Source: Acidimicrobiia bacterium UBA4744
GTDB lineage: Bacteria > Actinomycetota > Acidimicrobiia > Spongiisociales > UBA4744
Length of the DNA: 30,622 bases
NCBI GenBank assembly: GCA_002403855.1
Contig: DHIO01000047.1
Location: 1 to 30,622, forward strand
Reading direction: 5' to 3'
Shown: piece after piece, positions 8,536 to 15,158 of the stretch
Position numbering within the stretch: the stretch's first letter is position 1
How the letters are laid out: the number at the start of each line of letters is the position of its first letter
Made by a program: the position numbers and the translations under genes
Notes under the pieces: generated by a model
The model's input: only the letters and a program-made list of their open reading frames with translations
What the model was told of the DNA's origin: nothing
Database searches by the model: none

Positions 8536-8991
8536 TTACCTTCCCAGCGCCGTCTTGTACGCGTCCATCTCCCGGGCGACTCCCAAGCTGCCCGAGTCGA
8601 TGATTTCCCGCACCACCCCGGCATCATCGAGAACATAGGTGACGCGGTTGGCGCACCCCTTTTCTTCGTTGAAGCTCCCGTAGGCGCGGGCGGTGGCTCC
8701 GTGCGGCCAGAAGTCGGAGAGAAGAGGGAACCCAAAACCTTGTTCGGTTGCCCACTTCTTGTGCACATGGCGCGTATCGCAGCTGATCGCCACCACGTTG
8801 GCGTCGAGATCGTTCAACTCCGAGAGGTTGTCGCGAATAGCGCACAGTTCGGCTTCGCACATGCCGGTGAACGGGAAGGGTATGAAGACGATGAGCGCCT
8901 TGCGACCTTCGAGAGAGGCCCGGGTGACCTCATTGGCATCCTGGTCCAGCAACTCGAAGTTCGGGGCGCGATCCCCAACAGCGACGGACAT
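8536..8991 (-). CDS. Peroxiredoxin (AhpE/PrxQ-like)
   Basis: A thiol peroxidase of 151 aa that reduces hydrogen peroxide or organic peroxides in the cytoplasm. The peroxidatic site is FTGMC with T42 and C45, in a PFPFTGMCEAELCAIRD context. A second cysteine, C50, sits exactly five residues later, the position of the resolving cysteine in BCP/PrxQ enzymes, although the rest of the sequence (GDRAPNFELLDQD, HKKWA, FPLLSDFWPHG) resembles mycobacterial AhpE. The ATG at 8991 is fixed by a perfect AGGAGGT upstream. It follows the SufR-like regulator by 50 nt on the same strand, so regulation by Fe-S or oxidative status is plausible. Confidence 0.93.
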   Translation of the reverse strand: MSVAVGDRAPNFELLDQDANEVTRASLEGRKALIVFIPFPFTGMCEAELCAIRDNLSELNDLDANVVAISCDTRHVHKKWATEQGFGFPLLSDFWPHGATARAYGSFNEEKGCANRVTYVLDDAGVVREIIDSGSLGVAREMDAYKTALGR

Positions 8992-9041
8992 ATGTGACCT
9001 CCTGGGCTCGGCGGGACGAGGCTCAAGGGTAGGCGACTCTC

Positions 9042-9737
9042 CTAGACCGTGCTCACGCAGGCTTCGCCCCATGTCTCCTTGGGCAACGTGACCGTTTCGG
9101 TGGTTTGATCAAGGGCTTCCATCAGGCCGTTCACGATCCCGCGATCCAGAGAGCAGACGACCTCAGGATGATCGAAGGCCGTTCGACCGAACGGACAGTG
9201 GCTCATCAACAACTGGCGGCTGTTGGTGTTGGCATCGACGGCGAAACCGACCTCGACCATGGCCTGCTGGACGGCGGCCAGCGCCGCCTCAAAGCCGCCT
9301 TCGTCGGGCAAGTCCAGAGTGCCGGCCAGTTCCACACCGTACTCGCGGCCGACCTCGGCGGCGATCTGGGAGGCCCGCTCGGGTTCGAGCCGTTGTACGA
9401 CGCGAATCAGGAGGTCGGCCAGCAGGTCGTACCGCCGGGCCGGGAACTGAAGCTCGATTTCCTTGTCGGTGGCGGTGTAGCACTTGGCCGGCCGGCCGGC
9501 TCCGGGCCCGTTCTTCCCTTCGGGTCGCCGGCGGGTCACCTCCAGGTAGCCATCGTTCGCCAGGCGATCGAGGTGATGACGAGCCACGTTGGCGTGGATG
9601 TTGAACTCGGCGGCGACCTGCGTGGCGGTTGCCGGCTGTGCCGATTCGCGCACGGCGAGGTAGATGGAGCGGCGGGTCGGGTCCCCGAGGGTCGAGGTGA
9701 GGTCGCTGAGGGTGCGCTCGAGTTGATGGGTGTTCAT
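9042..9737 (-). CDS. SufR-like Fe-S responsive transcriptional regulator
   Basis: A 231-aa regulator of the helix-turn-helix family that contains SufR. Residues about 10-75 form an ArsR-like winged helix (LGDPTRRSIYLAVRES, then NIHANVARHHLDRLANDGYLEV with the recognition helix and wing, RRRPEGKNGPGAGRP). The C-terminal half has C181 in HCPFGRTAF, C195 in HPEVVC and C227 in EACVSTV, matching in order the three cysteines by which SufR holds its cluster, with slightly longer spacing than in the mycobacterial protein as I recall it. The ATG at 9737 is chosen because conserved sequence begins there. It diverges from the mrp gene across 74 nt and precedes the peroxiredoxin, as expected for a sensor controlling Fe-S repair and peroxide defence. 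Confidence 0.85.
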   Translation of the reverse strand: MNTHQLERTLSDLTSTLGDPTRRSIYLAVRESAQPATATQVAAEFNIHANVARHHLDRLANDGYLEVTRRRPEGKNGPGAGRPAKCYTATDKEIELQFPARRYDLLADLLIRVVQRLEPERASQIAAEVGREYGVELAGTLDLPDEGGFEAALAAVQQAMVEVGFAVDANTNSRQLLMSHCPFGRTAFDHPEVVCSLDRGIVNGLMEALDQTTETVTLPKETWGEACVSTV

Positions 9738-9811
9738 GGGCGGCCGGGGTAGGTGGACGCCGTCACTATAGTTTCGCGCTCGTTCTAAACACTGCGCGGA
9801 TAGGACAAGAG
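9738..9811. promoter_or_regulatory. Divergent promoter region, SufR-like regulator / mrp
   Basis: On the minus strand TATAGT (9770-9765) is a fair -10 for the regulator. A GTTT-N12-AAAC dyad spans 9771-9790 immediately beside it and could be an operator for the regulator itself. Toward mrp, AGGA lies 6 nt before the ATG. The dyad is short and only suggestive. Confidence 0.4.
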
Positions 9812-10903
9812 ATGATCGATGAGGCAGCGATTGAGGCCCAGGTAGGGGCCGTCGAGGAACCCGAATTGGGCCGTCCCTTGAGTCAACTGGGGATGATTCG
9901 ATCAATCGACACCGACCGCAAAGGAAGAGTCCAGGTGGAGGTCGCCGCGCCCGTTCCCGGCTATGCGATGGCCGACCTGATAGCCCGGGGAATCGAAGCC
10001 GCCGCATCTTCGGTCGACGGCGTCGCTTCCGTCGATGTCACGTTTGTGGACATGAGCGACGACGACCGCAGCAGGATGATGGGCGAGTTGCGACCGGAGC
10101 GGGGGATGACCGTCGTCCGACCCGGTACGCCCACCCGGGTAGTGACCATCTCGAGCGGGAAGGGTGGCGTCGGGAAGTCCTCCGTCACTGCCAATCTGGC
10201 CGTTTCCCTCACCCAGCAGGGCCACTCGGTGGGGGTGATCGATGCAGACGTGTGGGGATTCTCCATACCGAAGATGCTCGGGGTGCACCGACCCCCCGCG
10301 GTGATCGACGAAACGATCATCGCCCCCCGGGCGCACGGTGTAAAAGTCATCTCGATGGACTACTTCGTTCGTCCCGATCAGGCCGTCATCTGGCGCGGCC
10401 CCATGTTGCACAAGGCCCTCGAACAATTCCTCTCCGACGTGTTCTGGGATGATCCTGATTTCCTCCTGATCGACATGCCGCCCGGGACCGGGGATGTGGC
10501 CATCTCCGTGTCTCAGTTCGTGCCGCGCTCCCAGGTCCTGGTGGTGACGACACCCCAGCCGACGGCCCAGCGGGTTGCCAAACGGGCCGCCCTCATGGCC
10601 GAGAAGGTCAACCAGGAAGTGATGGGAGTGGTCGAGAACATGTCCTGGTTCACGGGTGACGACGGAACTCGCTATGCGCTGTTCGGCGAAGGAGGAGGTG
10701 CCGCGCTGGCCGACGAACTCGCGGTGCCTCTCCTCGCCCGAATCCCGTTCCTGTCGGCAATGCGGGCGGGCGCGGACGAAGGTCTGCCGCTGGCAGTCGT
10801 CGCTCCCGAGAGCGAAGCGGCGCAGGCGTTCGACGAGTTGTCGCGCGGCGTGGTGGCGGCCCGGCCCCGGATACGGACCCATCCGGATCTGGTCATCAAG
10901 TGA
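9812..10903 (+). CDS. mrp: Mrp/ApbC-family iron-sulfur cluster carrier ATPase
   Basis: A P-loop ATPase (363 aa) that delivers Fe-S clusters to apoproteins. Residues 1-85 form the MIP18/DUF59 domain. The deviant Walker A is SSGKGGVGKSSVTANLA (about 114-130), followed by VIDADVWGFSIPKMLG, DFLLIDMPPGTGD and VTTPQPTAQRVAKRA, all Mrp signatures. After VVENMSWF, where E. coli ApbC has a CxxC that binds the cluster, this protein reads TGDDGTRYALFGEGGG and has no cysteine. Actinobacterial homologues such as Rv1229c lack it too, as I recall. It is transcribed away from the SufR-like gene, supporting a joint Fe-S role. Confidence 0.95.
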   Translation: MIDEAAIEAQVGAVEEPELGRPLSQLGMIRSIDTDRKGRVQVEVAAPVPGYAMADLIARGIEAAASSVDGVASVDVTFVDMSDDDRSRMMGELRPERGMTVVRPGTPTRVVTISSGKGGVGKSSVTANLAVSLTQQGHSVGVIDADVWGFSIPKMLGVHRPPAVIDETIIAPRAHGVKVISMDYFVRPDQAVIWRGPMLHKALEQFLSDVFWDDPDFLLIDMPPGTGDVAISVSQFVPRSQVLVVTTPQPTAQRVAKRAALMAEKVNQEVMGVVENMSWFTGDDGTRYALFGEGGGAALADELAVPLLARIPFLSAMRAGADEGLPLAVVAPESEAAQAFDELSRGVVAARPRIRTHPDLVIK

Positions 10904-10943
10904 CGCGCCGGATAACCCGGCTCGACCTGAGGGCCGGGGCACA

Positions 10944-12215
10944 TCAACGGCCGAAGCGGTCCAGGGTTCGGTAGGCGAGGGCGGCGAACGGCAGGAACCA
11001 CGGTTTGGTGCGGTAGTACCACCGGGTCGGGTGAGGGATGTCGGCGAACGGGCTGCGATCGAGCCGGCCGGTCATCAGCATGGCGACGTCGGTACCCAGG
11101 TAGGTGCCGAGCGCTACTCCGTGACCTCCGTATCCCAGCGCGTACCAGACGTCATGGTGCCGGCCGATGTGAGGAAGGAGATCGAAGGTGACCCCCAGTT
11201 TCCCGCCCCACACGTGGCTGATCTCGAATGGTGCGAGCTGAGGGAAGAACTCCAGTAGACGTGATCTCAACTCGCGGGCGCTGTCGGAGGGATCGAGGTC
11301 GGTTCTGAGGTTGCGGCGGCCTCCGATCAGGATCCGGTCGTCCGGCGTACGTCGGAAGTAATTGAGGAAACGCCGGGCCGTCCATGCCATCCGGTTGCCG
11401 GGGAGCAGCTCTTCGGCCAGCGCCGTCGGGAGTGGTTCGGTCACGATCGAGTAACTGCCGATCGGCACAACTCCCCGCCGGATGTCCGGGAAGAGAGTCC
11501 CCGTGTAGCCGTTGGTAGTCACGAGTACCCGGGCGGCTTCCGTCTCGCCCCGGGATGTGGCGGCGGAGAACCTCCCTCCCCATTTCTCCACGCCGGTGAC
11601 CTCGGCATGCTCGACGAGAGTAACGCCGGCCCGGGCCGCGGCTCCGGCGAGGCCGAAGGTGTACTTGGCCGGGTGGACGCCGGCGCTCACCTGGTCGGTC
11701 AGGGCCATCGAGAAACGTTCGCTGCCGACCACCTCGCCGAGCCGCTCGCGCGGGACGTACTCGATCGGAAATCCGAGCTCGCTGGTCGTCCAGCCGGCGT
11801 AGGCGGCCAGCAATCGATCATCCCGACCGGTGAATCCGAATTCGGCAGATCCCGGGCGGGAGAAATCGCAGGCGATTGCCTCCTCATCGACCAGTTCTTC
11901 GACACGGTCGATCGCGACGAGGGAGGCTTCCCACAGCTCCCGTCCCAATTCCTCACCAAAACGATCGATCACAGCCTCCGCCTCGGCCTTCAACCCGTAG
12001 ATCGCCATACCTCCATTCATGCTGCTGGCGCCGTCGCCGATCGCCTGGGAATCGGCCACCGCCACTTCGATCCCTGTTTGGGCCAGGCAGCGAGCGGCAG
12101 TCAACCCGGTGATGCCGCCGCCGATCACCAGGACCTCGGTCTGTTTGGGAAGATCACCGGCCACCAGGCCGTCGGGCCGCGGGTAGTCGTCGGTCCAGAA
12201 CGGAATGGTTTTCAC
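10944..12215 (-). CDS. FAD-dependent amine/amino-acid oxidase (DadA/PuuB-like)
   Basis: A 423-aa flavoprotein of the DAO fold that oxidises a C-N bond of an amine or amino acid. The dinucleotide motif is IGGGITGLTAARCL (31-44), followed by GASSMNGGM, the position at which this group reads NGG. Near the C-terminus HVWGGKLGVTFDLLPHIG and YALGYGGHGVALG complete the FAD site. The overall pattern is close to gamma-glutamylputrescine oxidase (PuuB) and related enzymes, but the substrate cannot be read from sequence. It overlaps the aminotransferase upstream by 4 nt (ATGA) and is the last gene of the minus-strand catabolic unit. It converges on mrp across 40 nt. Confidence 0.88.
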   Translation of the reverse strand: MKTIPFWTDDYPRPDGLVAGDLPKQTEVLVIGGGITGLTAARCLAQTGIEVAVADSQAIGDGASSMNGGMAIYGLKAEAEAVIDRFGEELGRELWEASLVAIDRVEELVDEEAIACDFSRPGSAEFGFTGRDDRLLAAYAGWTTSELGFPIEYVPRERLGEVVGSERFSMALTDQVSAGVHPAKYTFGLAGAAARAGVTLVEHAEVTGVEKWGGRFSAATSRGETEAARVLVTTNGYTGTLFPDIRRGVVPIGSYSIVTEPLPTALAEELLPGNRMAWTARRFLNYFRRTPDDRILIGGRRNLRTDLDPSDSARELRSRLLEFFPQLAPFEISHVWGGKLGVTFDLLPHIGRHHDVWYALGYGGHGVALGTYLGTDVAMLMTGRLDRSPFADIPHPTRWYYRTKPWFLPFAALAYRTLDRFGR

Positions 12216-13459
12216 AATGTCACCGAATCGAGGCCCGCTGAGAAGCCGGCAACCATCTCACGGATCCGATCGGTCGTGATGACCAGGGGGGGAGAGACCT
12301 GAAGGCCGCCACCGCCGACTGCCCGGGTGATGACTCCTGCCTTCCGGATCGCCCGGAAGGCCTTCGACGGCAGACCGGGGTCGTCTTCCACGGCGCCAGG
12401 ATCTAGTTGCACGGCGCCCAGCACTCCGAGTCCCGACCGAATCTCCGACACCAGAGGGTGTTGAACCAGCGGTGCCAGGGCGGCGGCCAATTCGGGTTCG
12501 AGTTTGCGGGCTGCGGCGAGCAGTCCCTCACGTTCGAGGATGTCCAGGTTGGCCAGGCCTGCCGCGGCAGCTGTGGAATGACCCGAGTAGGTGTAGCCGT
12601 GGCGCCACGTCACGCCGCCTTGCCAGAAAGGTTCGGCGATCCAGGGTGCTGCGATCACTCCGCCGAGAGGTACGTATCCCGAGGTGGCCCCTTTGGCGAA
12701 CGTCAGGAGGTCCGGTTCGAGGCCGAACCGGTTGGAGGCAAACCAGGCTCCCACCCGGCCGAACCCGGTCACCACCTCGTCGGCGATGAACAGAGCACCC
12801 GCCCTGCGGATGATCTCACGGACGCCGGTCAAGTAGCCGTCCGGTGGGACTCGCACGCCGCCCGCTCCGATGACCGGCTCGCAAAACATCCCGGCTATGC
12901 GTTCGGGGCCGACCTGTTCGATGGCGTTCTCGACGGCTTCGACCGAGTCCCACGGCACGACGACGACGTCGCCGATCAGGTCTCCGTAGCCGTCCTTGTT
13001 CGGTGCCATCCCGGCCAAGCTGGTGCCGTAGGCGTGAGTACCGTGATAGCCCCACCGGCGGGCAATGAAAACGGTCCGCTCGGGTTGGCCGGTCAGATGG
13101 AAGTAGCGCCTCGCCAGCTTGGCAGCGCTGTCGACGGAGTCTGAGCCTCCACTCGTGAGAAAGACCTTGCTACCGGGAACCGGCGCTATCGCCGCCACCT
13201 TCTCGGTCAGTTCGATCACCGGCCGTGTGACGAAGTCGCCGAACGTGTGGTAGGCATGCAGCTTCTCCATCTGGCCGGCAGCCGCGTCCACGATCTCTTG
13301 CCGGCCGTAGCCGACATTGCAGTACCAGAGGCTGGCGGTGGCGTCCAGGTACCGGCGGCCGTTCTCATCGAAGACGTAGATTCCTTCTCCGCGGTCGATG
13401 ACCAACTCGCGGCCGTCGACGGCTCCCATGTCTGCGAACGGATGCCAGAAAGAGCCCAT
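12212..13459 (-). CDS. Class III aminotransferase (omega-amino acid type)
   Basis: A PLP-dependent aminotransferase of 415 aa. The N-terminus FWHPFADMG is typical of the omega-amino acid:pyruvate and DAPA branch. SGGSDSVDSAAKLAR binds the cofactor phosphate, D227 in ADEVVTGFGR contacts the pyridine nitrogen and K256 in LLTFAKGATSGYVPLG forms the Schiff base. The likely job is removal of an omega-amino group from a diamine-derived acid or from beta-alanine or GABA-like compounds. The ATG at 13459 has no good ribosome site; 160 nt with strong alternative RNA folds precede it. Downstream it overlaps the flavoprotein oxidase by 4 nt. Confidence 0.92.
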   Translation of the reverse strand: MGSFWHPFADMGAVDGRELVIDRGEGIYVFDENGRRYLDATASLWYCNVGYGRQEIVDAAAGQMEKLHAYHTFGDFVTRPVIELTEKVAAIAPVPGSKVFLTSGGSDSVDSAAKLARRYFHLTGQPERTVFIARRWGYHGTHAYGTSLAGMAPNKDGYGDLIGDVVVVPWDSVEAVENAIEQVGPERIAGMFCEPVIGAGGVRVPPDGYLTGVREIIRRAGALFIADEVVTGFGRVGAWFASNRFGLEPDLLTFAKGATSGYVPLGGVIAAPWIAEPFWQGGVTWRHGYTYSGHSTAAAAGLANLDILEREGLLAAARKLEPELAAALAPLVQHPLVSEIRSGLGVLGAVQLDPGAVEDDPGLPSKAFRAIRKAGVITRAVGGGGLQVSPPLVITTDRIREMVAGFSAGLDSVTL

Positions 13460-13505
13460 GACCGAACTGTAATCCCATCAGGGGTCCGCCCAGCTCGACC
13501 TCATC

Positions 13506-13612
13506 GCCGGCCTTGCTTCGGTGAACGTCCCGCACGGAGAGGCAAGGAGCAACCCGGCCCGGCTCTCCGGTGCGTGACCTTTGCCCCCGCCGCAGGTAGC
13601 GCACCAAGCCGG
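13506..13612 (-). promoter_or_regulatory. Candidate structured leader RNA with mutually exclusive helices
   Basis: Three helices can form in the minus-strand transcript. Helix I pairs 13612-13607 with 13564-13559 and 13605-13600 with 13574-13569 (12 bp). Helix II pairs 13578-13576, 13574-13570 and 13568-13563 with 13529-13527, 13535-13531 and 13541-13536 (14 bp, one bulged base). Helix III pairs 13547-13542 with 13516-13511 and 13558-13554 with 13510-13506 (11 bp). I and II exclude each other; III can join I end to end, or form a pseudoknot with the loop of II. The element begins 8 nt after the dehydrogenase stop codon and ends 47 nt before the aminotransferase start. I recognise no known riboswitch in it. 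Confidence 0.45.
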
Positions 13613-13619
13613 AAAGTCC

Positions 13620-15059
13620 CTACCTCGCGTTGCTGAGGTCGATCACCATCGTTTGGAGATCGGTGAACTCCTCGATGCGGCCCCGACCCCACCCGGTATC
13701 GGTCCCCGCGGCGCCGCCGAACGGCTGGAAAGTCTCCCAGAAGTCCGTCGAGTCGTTGACCACGACCGTACCCGACCTCACCCGGTCGACGTACCAGAAC
13801 GCCTTGGCGAGGCTGGAGGTGAAGACCGCCGCCTGCAGTCCGAGGTTGGAGCGGTTGGCGATCGCCACCGCCTCTTCGTCGTCACCGGCCTTCAGGACCG
13901 GGAGTACCGGTCCAAACGACTCTTCCTGCGACAGGGCACTGTCCTCCGGCACCCCGTCCACGATGGTGAAGTCGTAGTAGAGATCGGTTGGATAGCCGGA
14001 TGCCCTTCCCCCTCCGATGATGACTTTCGCCCCTCGCTCCCGCGCCTCGTTCAGGTGACGGTCCATCTTGGCCGCAGTGGGTTCGTTGTTCAGTGGACCC
14101 ATCGTGGTCTTCTCATCGAACGGATCGCCCAGCACCACCTCTGCGGACGCCTTGGCGGCGAGCTCGACGAACTCATCGTGGACTTCGTCGAGAACGATGA
14201 CCCGCTCGGTGGCACAGCACACCTGCCCGGCGTTGTAGTAGGCACCGTAGACCGCCAGCGAGGCGGCCGCATCGAGGTTGGCGTCGGCGGCCACGATGGT
14301 CGGACCGTTGCCGGACATCTCCATGATGGACCGCTTGATGCCCATGGACGACAGGATCTTCCGGCCGGTGGCGGACGAGCCTGTGTACCCGATGGCGTCG
14401 ATCCCGGGGTGCTCTACCAGGTATTGCCCGATGCTGGGCCCGCCGGGAATGATCGACACGGCACCCTTGGGAACACCCGCCTCGTCGATGGCCTGGGCCA
14501 GCTTGAGGAGGGCCCAGGAAGTGAACTCGGGAGGCTTGACGATGACCGCGTTGCCCGTCGCCAGCCCCGGCCCCACGTATTCGAGCGGAATGGTGACCGG
14601 GAAATTCCAGGGGGTGATGGCAGCCCATACTCCGACCGGACGGCGGAATGTGAACATTCGTTTGTGACGGTCCGAGGTGGGGATGACCTCGCCGGCCAGG
14701 CGCTTGACGTCCTCGGCGGCGTTGTAGAAGTACTGGTTGGCTTCGGCGATATCGGCCAACGACTCGGCGTGGTACGGCTTGCCTTGTTCCAGGGTCTGGA
14801 TCCTGGCGATCTCTTCGATCAGCGGCTCGATTGCGGCGGCAACGCGCAAACACATCTCGGCTCGCTCGAACGCGGACCAGTAGCGCATTTCCTCGGTGGC
14901 CGTCCTGGCCGCCTGCACGGCCCGGTCGATATCGGCCGGGGACGCAAGCGGAACGTTGGCGATGTGCTCGCCGGTCACCGGACTTCTCAGTGCGTGGGAC
15001 TGATCTCCGGTCCCTTCCGTCCATTCACCGGCAATGTAGAGCTCGAGGTTCTCGGTCAC
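13620..15059 (-). CDS. NAD(P)-dependent aldehyde dehydrogenase
   Basis: A 479-aa aldehyde dehydrogenase that oxidises an aldehyde to the acid. It has the cofactor-binding ITPWNFPVTIP and VKPPEF, the catalytic E247 in MEMSGNGP and catalytic C281 in NAGQVCCATER, 34 residues apart as in the family, and SFGPVLPV near the end. The usual LELGGK(N/D)P around the glutamate is changed to MEMSGNGP, marking an unusual subfamily. The start is GTG at 15059, with AGAGGTGA upstream; a longer reading frame to 15131 would run through the divergent promoter. It is the first gene of the minus-strand unit and faces a second aldehyde dehydrogenase across 99 nt. The substrate may be an aminoaldehyde produced by the oxidase or aminotransferase downstream. 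Confidence 0.95.
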   Translation of the reverse strand: MTENLELYIAGEWTEGTGDQSHALRSPVTGEHIANVPLASPADIDRAVQAARTATEEMRYWSAFERAEMCLRVAAAIEPLIEEIARIQTLEQGKPYHAESLADIAEANQYFYNAAEDVKRLAGEVIPTSDRHKRMFTFRRPVGVWAAITPWNFPVTIPLEYVGPGLATGNAVIVKPPEFTSWALLKLAQAIDEAGVPKGAVSIIPGGPSIGQYLVEHPGIDAIGYTGSSATGRKILSSMGIKRSIMEMSGNGPTIVAADANLDAAASLAVYGAYYNAGQVCCATERVIVLDEVHDEFVELAAKASAEVVLGDPFDEKTTMGPLNNEPTAAKMDRHLNEARERGAKVIIGGGRASGYPTDLYYDFTIVDGVPEDSALSQEESFGPVLPVLKAGDDEEAVAIANRSNLGLQAAVFTSSLAKAFWYVDRVRSGTVVVNDSTDFWETFQPFGGAAGTDTGWGRGRIEEFTDLQTMVIDLSNAR

Positions 15060-15086
15060 GACTTCACCTCTGGATTGCGGGTCCTT

Positions 15087-15115
15087 GCGTTTCGAATCGT
15101 AGGGATTCGGAACGC
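15087..15115. promoter_or_regulatory. 29-bp inverted repeat in divergent promoter
   Basis: Left arm GCGTTTCGAATC (15087-15098) and right arm GATTCGGAACGC (15104-15115) are inverted repeats with 11 of 12 positions matching, separated by GTAGG. The repeat overlaps TACGAT (15101-15096), the likely minus-strand -10, and lies 28 nt from the minus start and 43 nt from the plus start. TAGGAT at 15137-15142 may be the plus -10. It looks like the operator of a regulator that controls both arms. Confidence 0.65.
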
Positions 15116-15158
15116 GGTGCTGCCGGTCCAAACGGGTAGGATTCCGATTGGTGAGAAT

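Noticed and set aside
10907..10921. Terminator between mrp and the flavoprotein oxidase
   Set aside because: GCCGG-ATAAC-CCGGC is only a 5-bp stem without a T-run and is expected by chance in this composition.
13480..13504. Eight-codon upstream reading frame before the class III aminotransferase
   Set aside because: It has ATG and stop but no ribosome site and no regulatory codon pattern; short frames like this are common by chance.
13506..13578. Glycine riboswitch
   Set aside because: GGAGAG and CACCGAAG occur in the minus-strand RNA as in glycine aptamers, but the closing CUCUCAGGC segment and the proper helices are missing.
13527..13578. Rho-independent terminator after the minus-strand aldehyde dehydrogenase
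   Set aside because: The 14-bp hairpin is strong but is followed by GTTCACC rather than a T-run, and the downstream genes point the same way.
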